39,702 nt of DNA from Methylobacterium sp. Leaf123 (lineage in GTDB: Bacteria; Pseudomonadota; Alphaproteobacteria; Rhizobiales; Beijerinckiaceae), in the NCBI RefSeq assembly GCF_001423405.1, contig NZ_LMNS01000010.1, positions 14,038-53,739 of the forward strand, given 5' to 3'. A program made the position numbers and the translations under genes. Of the stretch, positions 7,950-17,742 are shown one piece after another (within the stretch, counting starts at the first letter, position 1; each line of letters starts with the position of its first letter). The notes under the pieces are model-generated. The model did not search any database, had not been told where the DNA came from, and worked only from the letters and a program-made list of their open reading frames with translations.

Positions 7950-9317
7950 ATGGACATGCAGGCTCCGCCCGGCCACGCGGCGCCGCGCTTGGTGCCGCCG
8001 GTGCCGGTGCCACCGGAAAAGGACTTGCCGACTCTGCGCTTCATCGCGGCGATGCGGGTCAACGGCATCGATTGCTGGCCGGCCTCCGCCTACGAGGCGC
8101 CCCTGCGCCGCCGCCGGCTGCTCGGGCGCACCCGCTTCACCGTCAGCGATCCGGATCTGGTGCGGCGCGTGCTGGTGGACAACGCCACCAACTACACCCG
8201 CACCCCGATGACCATCCGCATGCTGCGGCCGATGCTCGGCGACGGCCTGCTCATCAGCGAGGGGACGGCGTGGCGCCACCAACGCCGGACGCTGGCGCCC
8301 GCCTTCACCCCGCGGGCGGTGGAGACCTTGGTGCCCCATATCCTGTCGGCGAGCGACGAGGCGGTCGCCGCCCTCGACGGCGCGGCGGCACGGGGGCCGG
8401 TCGATCTGTTCCCTGCGCTCCAGCGGCTCGCCCTGGAGATCGCCGGGCGCACCATGTTCTCCGTCGGCATGGCCCGCCACGGCGACCGTCTGCGCGGCTT
8501 CCTCGAAGCCTATGCCGCGCGGCTCGGGCGCCCGCACCTGACCGATCTGGTCGTGCCCCTGCGCTTCGCCACGCCGCTCGACCGGGCCCGCGCCCGCTTC
8601 CGCCGCGACTGGGTCGCCTTCCTCGATGAGGTCATCGCCGACCGCGACGAGGGCCAAAGCGGACGCGAGGCTGGAGGCGAGGCGCGCGACCTGCTCGACC
8701 TGCTGCGGGCCGCCCGCGATCCAGAGACCGGCCGCGGCTTCTCGCATGAGGAGCTGCGCGATCAGGTCGCCACCATGATCCTGGCCGGGCACGAGACCAC
8801 GGCGGTGACCCTGCTCTGGGCCTGCACCGTGCTCGCGCTCACGCCGGAGACGCAAGGAGCCGTGGCGGCGGAATCGGGGAGCGCGGACAAGCCGTTCACC
8901 CGCGCAGTGATCGAGGAGACGATGCGGCTCTACCCGCCCGCCTTCGTCATCGCCCGCCGCGCGCTCGATTCGGACGAACTGGCCGGCGAGACGGTCCGGC
9001 CCGGCGACAGCGTGACGATCTCGCCCTGGCTGCTGCACCGACACCGCAAGCTGTGGCGCGACCCCGATGCGTTCGATCCGGGCCGCTTCCTGCCCGGCGC
9101 GCCGCCGGTGCCGCGCTTTGCCTACCTGCCCTTCGGGGCGGGGCCGCGGGTCTGCATCGGCGCGGCCTTCGCGCTCACCGAGGCGACGCTGGCGCTGAGC
9201 CGGCTCGTCGGGCATTTCCGGATCGAGCGGGCCGATGACCGCCCGGTGCTGCCGGCAGCCGTGGTGACGACCCAGCCCGACCACGCCCCCGCCTTCCGGC
9301 TGACGCGACGGGGGTGA
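7950..9317 (+). CDS. Cytochrome P450
   Basis: 455 aa soluble bacterial P450, a haem-thiolate monooxygenase. The I-helix oxygen-activation motif AGHETT is at about 279-284, the K-helix ExxR is E323-R326 (EETMRLYPP), and the haem loop FGAGPRVCIG carries the axial Cys402. The ATG at 7950 (MDMQAPPG) was preferred over upstream in-frame codons because a purine-rich site precedes it and the earlier residues do not look like P450. No ferredoxin or reductase partner is adjacent. It ends 4 bp from the convergent TonB receptor stop, with no terminator between. Substrate unknown; the motif pattern resembles CYP families that take fatty acids or terpenoids, but this is a weak guess. Confidence 0.95.
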   Translation: MDMQAPPGHAAPRLVPPVPVPPEKDLPTLRFIAAMRVNGIDCWPASAYEAPLRRRRLLGRTRFTVSDPDLVRRVLVDNATNYTRTPMTIRMLRPMLGDGLLISEGTAWRHQRRTLAPAFTPRAVETLVPHILSASDEAVAALDGAAARGPVDLFPALQRLALEIAGRTMFSVGMARHGDRLRGFLEAYAARLGRPHLTDLVVPLRFATPLDRARARFRRDWVAFLDEVIADRDEGQSGREAGGEARDLLDLLRAARDPETGRGFSHEELRDQVATMILAGHETTAVTLLWACTVLALTPETQGAVAAESGSADKPFTRAVIEETMRLYPPAFVIARRALDSDELAGETVRPGDSVTISPWLLHRHRKLWRDPDAFDPGRFLPGAPPVPRFAYLPFGAGPRVCIGAAFALTEATLALSRLVGHFRIERADDRPVLPAAVVTTQPDHAPAFRLTRRG

Positions 9318-9321
9318 GCCC

Positions 9322-11862
9322 TCAGAAATCCACCGAGGCGGAGAGCAGCACCGTCCGCGGCGTCCCTTGCGCGAGGATGCCGCGCCCCGTCGTCGCCCAG
9401 TAGTTGTTGCCCGTCACGTTGACGACGTTGGCCCGGAGCGTCAGCGGCCTGTCCCGGAACAGGGTGGCGTAGCGCAGGCCGAGATCGAGCGTCGCCCAAT
9501 CCGGAATCTTCTGGCTGTTGGCCAAGTCGTAATACTGCGCCGCCGTGTAGATCACCCGGCCCGTCAGGCTCAGCCCCGGCAGAAGGCTCGGCGGCAGATC
9601 GGCCTCGCCGTAGAGGTTGAGCTGCACCTCCGGCACGCCGACCGCGACCCGGCCGACATTGCGCGGGTCCTGCGAGCGCACCTGCACCCCATCGAGCAGG
9701 CTGACGCCGCCCAGCACCCGAATGCCCGGCACCGGCTCGCCGAACACGGTCATCTCGACACCGCTGTTGCGCTGGCGCCCATCGACCAAGAACAGCTGAG
9801 TGGCCGTGTCGAGGAAGCCGAAGGGCTGTTCGATCTCGAAGGCGGCAAAGCCGAGGCCGACGGTGCCGAAATCGTATTTGGCGCCGACTTCCGTCTGCCG
9901 CGAGACCGCCGCGGGGAAGGCGGCGCTGGCGTTGAGCGCGTTCACCGGCGGGGCCGGCGAGGTCAGGCCCTCGACATAGTTGGCGTAGAGCGAGAGCCGT
10001 TCCCACGGCTTCACCACGAGGCCGATGCCGGGCGAGAAGGCGCCGCTCTCGCTCGCACCGCTGCGAAAGCCCGTGACGGGATTGTAGGAATTCACATCGA
10101 GGCTCTGCCAGCGGCCGCCGACGGTGAGCAGCACCCGCTCGTCGAAGAGCGACATCGTATCGGCGAGGGCGATGCTGCGGTTGATCCGGCTCGACGTGCG
10201 CGGCGTCGCGTTCGACAGGCCGACCGTGGAGCGCGGCGCGACAGGGACCGGATCGTAGAGGTTCGACACGATGACCGGGCCGACATTCTGGGCCGGCGGC
10301 TGGGCGAGATCCTGCCAGAAGCCGACCGCGGCGAGGCCGAAGCTGTGCCGGATCGGCCCGGTCTCGACGGTGCCGCGCAGGCCCGCCTCGGCGGTCCGGT
10401 TGACGATGTGGAACGGAAGGTAGCTGATCGGGTCGCGGTAATCGCCGCGCGCATTGAAGATCGTCAGAACGCCGCCGAAATATTCCTGCCGGAAGTTCGA
10501 GCGGCCATAGGCGCCGTAGAGGGTCAGGTCCGAGGTCAGGTCGTACTCGACCCGGGTGGCGATCTGCTGGTTGGCGCTGTCGCGATACTCCCAGGGCTGG
10601 TGCTGGTTCAGGGTCAGGTCGGGCGCGCGGGGGATGCGCACGCCCGCCGCGACGTTGCGGTTGCGCAGGGGCGATTGGAAGTCGAGCTCCTGGTAGCCGA
10701 GGTCGAGCGCGGCCCGCAGGCGCTCGCCGCGATAGTCGAGGGCGAGGGCGGCGGTGCCGAAATGAAGGCTCTGGTTGTCGATCGGCGTGGCGCCGTTGTT
10801 GAACGCGCCGTTGAAGCGGATGCCCCACTCCTTGGCCTCCCCGAAGCGGCGGCTGATATCGACCGCCTTGTAGACCTGCGCATCGGAGGCGTAGCCGAGG
10901 GTGACGCGGTTGAGCGGCTCTTCGAGCGCGCGCTTGGGGATCAGGTTGATGACGCCGCCGATATTGCCGAAGGGCGGCACGCCCGACAGCAGGGTCGAGG
11001 GGCCGCGCAGCACCTCGACGCGCTCGATCGGCTCGATCGCCGGGTTGAACGCGTCGGCGACGCCGAACAGGCCGTTGAAAGCGATGTCCTGCGCAAAGAC
11101 CGGGAAGCCGCGGATGAAGAAGCCGAGGATGCCGGAGAAGGCCGGCACGTTGGTGCGGATCGAGGGGTCGTTGTTGACGACGTCCTGAACGTTGCGCGCC
11201 TGCTGATCGCGGATGAGCTTCTCCGTGTAGCTCGTCGCGGTGAAGGGCTGGTCGAAGGTGTTGCGGTTGCCGAGCAGGCCGAGGCGGGAGCCCGACGCGA
11301 CCTGCCCGCCGGCGTAAGGCACCGGCGGCTGGCCGATCGTGCCGGTCGGCGGCGGCAGGCCCGCCGCGCGGGCGGTGCCCCCCGCCCGGCCCTCGACCGC
11401 CAGCTCCTCCAGCGTGACGGCGGCCGGTTCATTGCCGAGCTGGACGTAGCGCGGATTGACGAGGGTGATCGTCGAGGGGCCGGCCGCCCGGTAGGTCAGG
11501 CCGGTGCCGTCGAGCAATTCGGCCAGGGCGTCGAGCGGCCGGAACGCGCCCTCCACGCCGCGGGTGGTCAGGCCTTCGGTCAGAGCGGTGCGGTAGGCGA
11601 GCTTCAGCCCGGCCTGTCCGGCCAGAACCGTCAGGGCCGGTTCGAGCGGTCCGGCTGGGACCGCGACCGGAACCCGCGCCATATCCGTGTCGCCCGCGCC
11701 GGACGGTGCGTCAGTGGTGATCGGGACGAGACGAATCCGATCCACGGCGAGCGGGGCCGCGCCCTGCGCACCCGCCACAGCCGTCATGGCGATCAGCGAT
11801 GCACCTGCCAGCGTGAGATGCCGCGCCTGCCGCGCCCCTCCGCGTCGATCTCCCACCACCAT
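9322..11862 (-). CDS. TonB-dependent siderophore receptor with STN signalling domain
   Basis: 846 aa from ATG at 11862. Order: signal peptide (LTLAGASLIAMTAVAGAQGA), then a secretin/TonB short N-terminal (STN) domain at about 66-136 (ALTVLAGQAGLKLAYRTALT), a TonB-box-like VTLEELAVEG near 147, a plug domain with VNNDPSIRTNVP and a GFFIRGFPVF segment, and a 22-strand barrel ending in aromatic VLLSASVDF. STN domains mark transducers that signal through a FecR-type anti-sigma factor, and that gene lies 110 bp upstream. The likely substrate is a ferric siderophore, by similarity to FhuE/FpvA-like receptors. The long in-frame stretch upstream of 11862 is not receptor-like and was excluded. Confidence 0.95.
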   Translation of the reverse strand: MVVGDRRGGARQARHLTLAGASLIAMTAVAGAQGAAPLAVDRIRLVPITTDAPSGAGDTDMARVPVAVPAGPLEPALTVLAGQAGLKLAYRTALTEGLTTRGVEGAFRPLDALAELLDGTGLTYRAAGPSTITLVNPRYVQLGNEPAAVTLEELAVEGRAGGTARAAGLPPPTGTIGQPPVPYAGGQVASGSRLGLLGNRNTFDQPFTATSYTEKLIRDQQARNVQDVVNNDPSIRTNVPAFSGILGFFIRGFPVFAQDIAFNGLFGVADAFNPAIEPIERVEVLRGPSTLLSGVPPFGNIGGVINLIPKRALEEPLNRVTLGYASDAQVYKAVDISRRFGEAKEWGIRFNGAFNNGATPIDNQSLHFGTAALALDYRGERLRAALDLGYQELDFQSPLRNRNVAAGVRIPRAPDLTLNQHQPWEYRDSANQQIATRVEYDLTSDLTLYGAYGRSNFRQEYFGGVLTIFNARGDYRDPISYLPFHIVNRTAEAGLRGTVETGPIRHSFGLAAVGFWQDLAQPPAQNVGPVIVSNLYDPVPVAPRSTVGLSNATPRTSSRINRSIALADTMSLFDERVLLTVGGRWQSLDVNSYNPVTGFRSGASESGAFSPGIGLVVKPWERLSLYANYVEGLTSPAPPVNALNASAAFPAAVSRQTEVGAKYDFGTVGLGFAAFEIEQPFGFLDTATQLFLVDGRQRNSGVEMTVFGEPVPGIRVLGGVSLLDGVQVRSQDPRNVGRVAVGVPEVQLNLYGEADLPPSLLPGLSLTGRVIYTAAQYYDLANSQKIPDWATLDLGLRYATLFRDRPLTLRANVVNVTGNNYWATTGRGILAQGTPRTVLLSASVDF

Positions 11863-11972
11863 GTCCCACGCCCCTATCCCCGGCCGGGAGCGGCTCTGCC
11901 CGCCCCCTGTTTCGGTAGACAGGCGAGCCGCGAAACTCCTGACCTCCGGGGGCGCGTTTTTTCCGATCTTTC

Positions 11973-12911
11973 TCAGGGGGCCGAGCGCACGACGACGAGC
12001 AGCGGGGTCAGGCGGGTGAGCCGGAGCCCCATCGCGGCGGCCAGCACGTCGAGCGCGGCGTCGGTGTCGCGCAGGTCGAGCGTGCCGCTGAAGCGGCGGC
12101 TGTCGAGCGCGGAATCCGCCAGCAGGATGCGCCCGCGCCGGTAGCGCTCCAGCTCGGTGAGGACTTGGGAGAGCGGCTGGCCCGAGACGGCGAGTTTTCC
12201 CTCGCGCCACGCGATCGCCCGCGCCACGTCGCTTGTGCGGGCGACGGGACGGTCATCCGCACCGCGCACCGCGATTTCGCCGGCCTGGAGCCGCGTCTCG
12301 CCGCCTTGCGTCGCGACATCGACGCGGCCCTCGGCGACCCCGACCGGGGTGGCTCCATCGATCCGGACGTAAAAGCGCGTCCCGACCGCTTGGGCCCGCA
12401 CCCCGTTCCCGCGCACGACGAAGGGGCGCTGGGGGTCGGGCACCACATCGAACACCGCCTCGCCGCGCAGCAGCGCGACGCCGCGCTCGCCCTCCGTGAA
12501 CCGCAGCGCCAGGGCCGTATCGGTGTTGAGATCGACCCGGCTTCCATCGGGGAGGGTGGTCGTCTCGAAGCCGCCGCGATCGGTCCAGGCATCCGCCCGC
12601 ATCCGGTCCACCCAGCCGAGTGGATCGCCCAGCAGGCCGGCCAGACCGATGATGGCGGCGAGCGCCGCGAGCCCCTTTGGCACGCCGCGCCGTCGCGGAT
12701 CGGGCGCCCGCTTCATCGTGCGGCGCCACGCATCCATCTCGGCGAAGGCTTCGGCATGGGCGGGATCGGCCGCGCGCCACGCCTCGAAGGCGCTTCGGTC
12801 GGCCTCCGTCGCGTCCGCGGAGGAGAGGCGGGCGACCCAGAGGGCGGCCTCCGCGTAGACCGGATCGTCCTCCGCCTCCTCCGATGCGTCCGGGGGCTCG
12901 CGCTCGTTCAT
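11973..12911 (-). CDS. FecR-family anti-sigma/sigma regulator
   Basis: 312 aa from ATG at 12911 (MNEREPPDAS). The N-terminal cytosolic region (about 18-60, EAALWVARLSS and FEAWRAADPAHAEAF) is the FecR N-terminal domain. One TM helix (LAALAAIIGLAGLLGDPLGW, about 81-100) precedes the periplasmic FecR domain (TLPDGSRVDLNTDTALALRF). The C-terminal STN-like segment (SQVLTELERYRRGRILLADS) receives the signal from the receptor. It sits between the sigma factor and the receptor in the usual fecIRA order. Upstream in-frame codons lack a domain match. Confidence 0.93.
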   Translation of the reverse strand: MNEREPPDASEEAEDDPVYAEAALWVARLSSADATEADRSAFEAWRAADPAHAEAFAEMDAWRRTMKRAPDPRRRGVPKGLAALAAIIGLAGLLGDPLGWVDRMRADAWTDRGGFETTTLPDGSRVDLNTDTALALRFTEGERGVALLRGEAVFDVVPDPQRPFVVRGNGVRAQAVGTRFYVRIDGATPVGVAEGRVDVATQGGETRLQAGEIAVRGADDRPVARTSDVARAIAWREGKLAVSGQPLSQVLTELERYRRGRILLADSALDSRRFSGTLDLRDTDAALDVLAAAMGLRLTRLTPLLVVVRSAP

Positions 12912-13009
12912 CCGGGTCTTCTCGCCGCTCGTCTCGCATGCCCGTGCCGGGCAGGCGCGCGCCGCCCCTCTCATAGAGACCGGTGAGGCCGGAAAACCCT
13001 GACGTGGAT

Positions 13010-13519
13010 TTAGAAAAAATCGCGGCAGGTGCGGCGGGTGTAGAGGAGCGCCTTCATCAGGTGCTTCTCGACCATGTTGCGGCTGATCCCGAGCCGGGTC
13101 GCGATGACGCCGTTGGGCAGGCCGTCGAGGGTGCTGAGCAGGAACACCTCGCGGCAGCGCGGCGGCAGCCGGTCGATGGCGGCGGCGACCAGGCGCAGTT
13201 GCTGGCGCGCGATGACCTGTTGCTCGGGCCGCGCCTGGCCGTCCGCCACTTCGGCGAGATCGAGATCCGTCAGGGAAGAGAACAGCCCCGTCTCGAAGCG
13301 GCGCCGCGCCCCGAGATTGAGCGCGACGTTGCGCGCCACGAAGAACAGGAAGATGCGGGGCTGCTCGATCTCCGTTCGGCCGAGCGCCTTCACGAGGCGC
13401 AGATAGGTTTCCTGCGCGGCGTCGGCCGCATCGGCCGGATTGCCCAGCAGGCGCGTCAGGAAGCGCTGGAGCCTGACGCCTTCACCCCGATGCAGAGCCT
13501 CGATCAACCCTGCCGACAT
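13010..13519 (-). CDS. FecI-type ECF sigma factor
   Basis: 169 aa from ATG at 13519 (MSAGLIEALHRGEGVRLQRF). Sigma region 2 contains the DAADAAQETYLRLVKAL and FLFFVARNVALNLGARRR segments. Region 4 (AIDRLPPRCREVFLLSTLDG and IATRLGISRNMVEKHLMKAL) is a clear HTH for -35 recognition. It is the first gene of a fecI-fecR-receptor array and presumably transcribes the receptor when the siderophore binds outside. The longer ORF to 13648 was rejected because its first 43 residues do not resemble sigma region 2. I could not find a confident Fur, RirA or Irr box upstream. Confidence 0.92.
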   Translation of the reverse strand: MSAGLIEALHRGEGVRLQRFLTRLLGNPADAADAAQETYLRLVKALGRTEIEQPRIFLFFVARNVALNLGARRRFETGLFSSLTDLDLAEVADGQARPEQQVIARQQLRLVAAAIDRLPPRCREVFLLSTLDGLPNGVIATRLGISRNMVEKHLMKALLYTRRTCRDFF

Positions 13520-13814
13520 CCCGCGAACCCCGAACCGATGAAGGCGCGCGACGGCACCGTTCCTGCCCGTTACGGGAGACGTAAAAAGCGCAATGAACAA
13601 GTCCGGGAGGGCAGTTTGTATGTGTTCCAGAGTATTCTTCGCAATCAAAACAAGCCGTTGAAGGCTTTGCGGGAATCGATTGCCGGAGAGTCTGTTCGTC
13701 TATTGCGCCCGTCTTGGGCGGGTCCGCAAAAACGACATATGTTGCCGCCGGGCAACGGCCGGTCGTTCCCGTTCGCCCATCGCAACGCGGCCACGGACAG
13801 CACTTTGAAACGAA

Positions 13815-13849
13815 AAGACCTGCGGCACCCGTTCGGGGCCGCAGGTCTT
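13815..13849 (-). terminator. Rho-independent terminator after minE
   Basis: A 12-bp perfect stem (AAGACCTGCGGC at 13815-13826 and its complement at 13838-13849) has an 11-nt loop. On the minus strand it is followed by a T-rich stretch (TTCGTTTC). It lies 24 bp after the minE stop. The rest of the 353-bp gap to the sigma gene (13520-13872) holds no gene I can support. Confidence 0.8.
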
Positions 13850-13872
13850 GGTTGGCTGGAAGGAGCAGCCGG

Positions 13873-14160
13873 TCAGGCGATGGCGCGCTTGGCCTTCGCC
13901 TTCGGCTTGAGCACCGCATCGACAGGGAATTCGATGTCGACGCCGAGGGTCGAGACACCTTCGCCCCGCTCCAGCTTGATCTGCACCTTGTCGCGCTCGA
14001 CCGTGACGTGCTTGGCGATCACGTTCAGGATCTCTTCGCGCAACGTGATGATCAGGTCGGGCCGCCCATTCTCCACGCGCTCGTGCGCGAGAATGAGCTG
14101 AAGGCGTTCGCGGGCGACCGAACCGGAGCCACGCGGCTTGAGGAAGGTCAGGACACTCAT
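13873..14160 (-). CDS. minE: Cell division topological specificity factor MinE
   Basis: 95 aa. MinE stimulates the MinD ATPase and drives pole-to-pole oscillation that keeps the Z-ring at midcell. The N-terminal amphipathic and MinD-contact region (VLTFLKPRGSGSVARERLQL and ILAHERV) is intact, followed by the dimerisation domain (LREEILNVIAKHVTVERDKV). The tail is Lys/Ala-rich. Its ATG overlaps the minD stop by 4 nt (ATGA), so the genes are translationally coupled. Confidence 0.97.
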   Translation of the reverse strand: MSVLTFLKPRGSGSVARERLQLILAHERVENGRPDLIITLREEILNVIAKHVTVERDKVQIKLERGEGVSTLGVDIEFPVDAVLKPKAKAKRAIA

Positions 14161-14972
14161 GCGGCCCTCCGTGTGAACAGCTTGTTGATCAGGGACTTAC
14201 GGTCGGAGGGGATCGCCATCGGCACGGTCTCGCCCTTCAGGCGACGCACGGCATCGATGTAGGCGCGCGAGGGCGCGCAGAGCGGGTTGTTGAGCGTCAC
14301 CGGGCAGCCGACATTCGAGGCGCGCAGCACTTCGAGGCTCTCCGGGATGATGGCCAGCAGCGGGATCGAGAGGATCTCGAGCACGTCATCGACCTTGAGC
14401 ATGTCGCCACGGTCGGCGCGGGCCGGGTCGAAGCGGGTCAGGATCAGGTGTTTCTCGATGGTGTCGCCGCGCTCGGCGCGGACGGTCTTGGAGTCGAGCA
14501 GGCCGATGATCCGGTCCGAGTCGCGCACCGAGGAGACCTCGGGGTTCGTCACCACCACGGCGACATCCGCGTGGCGCATGGCGAGCTGGGCGCCGCGCTC
14601 GATGCCGGCGGGGCTGTCGCAGACGATCCAGTCGAACCGCTCGCGAAGCTCGCCCATCACCCGCTCGACGCCCTCGTCGGTGAGCGCGTCCTTGTCGCGG
14701 GTCTGCGAGGCGGGCAGCAGGGAGAGGTTCTCGAGGCGCTTGTCGCGGATCAGCGCCTGGGGCAGCTTGGCGTCGCCGTTGGTGACGTTGATCAGGTCGT
14801 AGACCACGCGGCGCTCGGCGCCCATGATCAGGTCGAGGTTGCGCAGGCCGACGTCGAAATCGACCACGCAGACCTTCTCGCCGGCCTGCGCCAGCGCCGC
14901 ACCGAGCGCTGCCGTCGTGGTGGTCTTGCCGACGCCGCCCTTACCGGACGTGACACAAAGAACCTTGGCCAT
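14157..14972 (-). CDS. minD: Septum site-determining ATPase MinD
   Basis: 271 aa, same size as E. coli MinD. The deviant Walker A GKGGVGKTTTT is at residues 10-20, switch I/II regions follow (DFDVGLRNLDLIMG and DWIVCDSPAGIE), and a C-terminal amphipathic membrane-targeting helix (SLINKLFTRR) is visible. It binds the membrane with ATP and recruits MinC and MinE. It lies 12 bp after minC and overlaps minE by 4 nt. It is the only MinD in the window, although there are two MinC proteins. Confidence 0.98.
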   Translation of the reverse strand: MAKVLCVTSGKGGVGKTTTTAALGAALAQAGEKVCVVDFDVGLRNLDLIMGAERRVVYDLINVTNGDAKLPQALIRDKRLENLSLLPASQTRDKDALTDEGVERVMGELRERFDWIVCDSPAGIERGAQLAMRHADVAVVVTNPEVSSVRDSDRIIGLLDSKTVRAERGDTIEKHLILTRFDPARADRGDMLKVDDVLEILSIPLLAIIPESLEVLRASNVGCPVTLNNPLCAPSRAYIDAVRRLKGETVPMAIPSDRKSLINKLFTRRAA

Positions 14973-14984
14973 TCTCTTTTCCCC

Positions 14985-15671
14985 TTAACCCAAGGCTGCA
15001 ATTTTGATCGCGCCGCCGTCGGACCAGATCTGGACCGCTTGACCGCGCAGGTGAGTGCCCATGTCCTCGGCCGTGCGGACGAGGCGGTCGATGCCGAGAA
15101 GCTCGGGCTCGAACTTGCGGCAGTAGATGCGTGCGCGAGGGTTGCGGGCGGCGCCCGCGATGGCCCGCCCGCGCAGGGCGCCGTAGACATGGATGGAGCC
15201 GCCCGCGAGGATTTCGGCGCCCGAAGACACCGAGCCCATCACGGTCACGTCCCCCTCGCGGTGGACGATGCTTTGGCCCGAACGCACCGAGCCCTCGATG
15301 GTGAGGGACGACACGCCCGGCTTCTCTTCCTCGAACGCCGGCGCCTCGACGACGTCGCCGGCGGGGCGACCGCCGATGAGCCGCGGCGGCAAGAGCGAGG
15401 GCAGCGGGGCCTCCGCACCCTCGATGCCGAGGATACGGAGCTTCCGGGCCGACAGCTCGGCGATCAGGGTCTCCAACTCGGACGGCGCGGGTTTGAGGCC
15501 GGCGACGTCGAGGATCACGGCCCTGTCGTCGAACAGCGTGGCCGATCGCTTCAGGGCTGCGTCCAGAAGGGCGAGCCACTCGGCGAGGGGAGCTTCCGGC
15601 GCCAACGAGACGGCGCGGAAGACGCGGCCTCGCAGGGGCAGTGAGGGGCGGGTGGGAGCGGGGCTGGTCAC
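14985..15671 (-). CDS. minC: Septum site-determining protein MinC
   Basis: 228 aa from GTG at 15671, preceded by AAGGAAACG. The longer ORF begins at a TTG without a binding site. The N-terminal FtsZ-inhibiting domain (RAVILDVAGLKPAPSELETL) is joined by a short acidic linker (EAPAFEEEKPG) to the C-terminal beta-helix domain. This carries the MinD-binding RSGQ motif, then HREGDVTVMGSVSSGAEILA and GGSIHVYGALRGRAIAGA. It is the first gene of minCDE. The paralogue at 21435 shares both domains and a GTG-ACC start. Confidence 0.95.
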   Translation of the reverse strand: MTSPAPTRPSLPLRGRVFRAVSLAPEAPLAEWLALLDAALKRSATLFDDRAVILDVAGLKPAPSELETLIAELSARKLRILGIEGAEAPLPSLLPPRLIGGRPAGDVVEAPAFEEEKPGVSSLTIEGSVRSGQSIVHREGDVTVMGSVSSGAEILAGGSIHVYGALRGRAIAGAARNPRARIYCRKFEPELLGIDRLVRTAEDMGTHLRGQAVQIWSDGGAIKIAALG

Positions 15672-15933
15672 GGGCGTTGACGTTTCCTTACCGACACGCC
15701 CATTGACCGCCCGGATGGTTACCGGGGAGTTAATTTTTTCCGGCACCGGGCAAGAATTGCCGGGCAAGATTTATCCGGTCCATCCCCGCGGATCGAAAAA
15801 TCCTCATCGTGCCAGGGGTTTGGCTGAAATTTGCCGGGTGGAAACAATCCTTAAGCCGGCCTGTGCCTGTGGGATCGCTGGATCCTGTGATCGGCGCGAA
15901 TCAAGCACATCGGCCCCGTGCGGCGGCACAAGC

Positions 15934-15950
15934 GCACAACTTTGTTGTGC
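15934..15950. promoter_or_regulatory. 17-bp perfect palindrome between minC and the chemoreceptor gene
   Basis: GCACAACTTTGTTGTGC has 7-bp arms and a 3-nt spacer. It lies in the divergent region between minC (start 15671) and the chemoreceptor (start 16044), so it could be an operator for either. It uses the same heptamer as 985-1001 but with half-sites in reverse order. Confidence 0.35.
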
Positions 15951-16043
15951 CACCCTGGATTAACGGGGCTTTAGGCGCGCCGTGACCATCATTTGTTGAA
16001 GCGCCGCCGCCGTGCAGCGCATGTGAGCCCGCGGATCAGCGCA

Positions 16044-17732
16044 ATGCGTGCCATCGCCAACCTTTCCATTATCGCCAAGCTCGTCGTCGTCTTCGCGCTC
16101 GTCATCCTAGCCGTCTGCGGTTCGACCTTCATCAGTTGGCGTAGCCTCGGCACGATCGAGGAAACCAACCGCTGGCGCGACCACACCTATCAAGTCCTCC
16201 TCGATCTCGACCGGCTGACGGGCAGCATGGTGGACCGGGAGACGGGCCTGCGGGGCTACCTCGTCTCGGCCGACACCGCCTTCCTCGAGCCGTTCCACGC
16301 CGGGACCAAGAATTACACCGAGGCGCTGGCGCGGCTGCGCACGCTCGTCTCCGACAACGCCGAGCAGCTTCGCCGGCTCGACGTCCTCGATACCGCCGCC
16401 GGCCAGTGGGCCCGCGATGTCGCCGAGCGCGAGATCGCGCTGATGCGCGACGAGGCGACCCGCGAGCAGGCGCGCCGGATCGAGGCGTCCGGTGCCGGCA
16501 AGACCACCATGGACACGGTGCGCAAGGTCGCCGTCACGATCGCCGATACCGAGCGGGCCCTTCTGGAATCGCGCGCCCGGATCGCGGCGGAGGCCGCCAG
16601 CGCCTCTCGCTTCGCCGTCGGCACCGGCCTCGCGGCGCTGCTGGCCGCCGCCGGCCTCGGCATCCTGTTGCTCAACGGCTTCGTCGCCCGCCCGATCCGC
16701 CGCATGACCGGCCTGATGAGCCGCCTCGCGGAGGGCGATGCGAGCGTCGAGATCCCCTTCCGTGAGCGCCGCGAGGAGGTCGGGGCGATGGCGAACGCGG
16801 TTCAGGTGTTCAAGGACAACCTGATCCGCACCCGCGCCCTGGAGGAAGAGACCGCCCTGGCGCGGGCCGGGGCCGAGGCGCAGCGCAAGGCGGCGATGCG
16901 CGACATGGCCGACAATTTCGAGCAGGCCGTGAGCGGCATCGTCGGCACCGTTTCCGCCGCCGCCACCGAGTTGCAGGCCACCGCGCGGAGCATGGCCGGC
17001 ACCGCCTCGCAGACGGCCGACCAGTCGAACGCCGCCGCCGCCGCGGCGGAAGAGGCCGCCACCAATGTCGGCACGGTCGCCGCGGCGGCCGAGGAGCTTG
17101 GCGCCTCGGTGCAGGAGATCGCCCGGCAGGTGACCGGCTCGACGAGCCTGGCGCAGAAGGCCGTCGTCGAGGCCGAGGGCACCGCGCAACTCGTGCAGGA
17201 TCTCAGCGTCGCCGCCGCCCGGATCGGCGACGTGGTGGGGCTGATCTCCACCATCGCCGGCCAGACCAACCTGCTGGCGCTCAACGCCACCATCGAGGCG
17301 GCGCGGGCGGGCGAAGCCGGCCGCGGCTTCGCCGTGGTCGCGGCGGAAGTGAAGGAACTCGCCAACCAGACCGCCCGGGCGACCGACGAGATTTCCGGCC
17401 AGATCGGACAGGTCCAGTCCATCACTGGGCAGGCGGTCACGGCCATCGGCGACATCGCGGCCCGCATCCGCGAGATCGACGGACTGGCCAGCTCGATCGC
17501 CGCGGCGGTGGAGGAGCAGGGCGCGGCGACCCAGGAGATCGTGCGCAACGTCTCCGAAGCGTCCGCCGGCACCGGTGCCGTGACGGGCAACGTCGCGAGC
17601 GTCGCGGTGGCGGCCGAGGAGACCGGGGCCGCCGCGAATCAGGTTCTGACCTCCGCCTCCGAGCTGTCGCAGCAATCCGAGCGCCTCGACGGCCAGGTCC
17701 GCCACTTCCTCGCGACGGTGCGGGCCGCCTGA
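16044..17732 (+). CDS. Methyl-accepting chemotaxis protein with CHASE3 sensor domain
   Basis: 562 aa. The ATG at 16044 opens TM1 ([20 protein letters not shown]). The periplasmic part is a CHASE3 four-helix domain (about 35-185; [20 protein letters not shown] is its signature). TM2 ([20 protein letters not shown]) leads to a HAMP domain ([20 protein letters not shown]) and a long coiled-coil signalling domain. The hairpin tip matches the MCP consensus ([20 protein letters not shown] and [16 protein letters not shown]). No C-terminal CheR-binding pentapeptide is seen. The protein signals to CheA; CHASE3 ligands are unknown. It is monocistronic, followed by a hairpin. Confidence 0.95.
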   Translation: MRAIANLSIIAKLVVVFALVILAVCGSTFISWRSLGTIEETNRWRDHTYQVLLDLDRLTGSMVDRETGLRGYLVSADTAFLEPFHAGTKNYTEALARLRTLVSDNAEQLRRLDVLDTAAGQWARDVAEREIALMRDEATREQARRIEASGAGKTTMDTVRKVAVTIADTERALLESRARIAAEAASASRFAVGTGLAALLAAAGLGILLLNGFVARPIRRMTGLMSRLAEGDASVEIPFRERREEVGAMANAVQVFKDNLIRTRALEEETALARAGAEAQRKAAMRDMADNFEQAVSGIVGTVSAAATELQATARSMAGTASQTADQSNAAAAAAEEAATNVGTVAAAAEELGASVQEIARQVTGSTSLAQKAVVEAEGTAQLVQDLSVAAARIGDVVGLISTIAGQTNLLALNATIEAARAGEAGRGFAVVAAEVKELANQTARATDEISGQIGQVQSITGQAVTAIGDIAARIREIDGLASSIAAAVEEQGAATQEIVRNVSEASAGTGAVTGNVASVAVAAEETGAAANQVLTSASELSQQSERLDGQVRHFLATVRAA

Positions 17733-17742
17733 GGCGCGCCGG

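Noticed and set aside
9367..12144. Long plus-strand ORF opposite the TonB receptor
   Set aside because: Low-complexity Arg/Ala/Glu-rich antisense reading of an established receptor gene.
13625..13642. Irr/ICE-box-like sequence upstream of the FecI sigma gene
   Set aside because: AGAGTATTCT is only part of the TTTAGAA-N3-TTCTAAA consensus; too weak to call.
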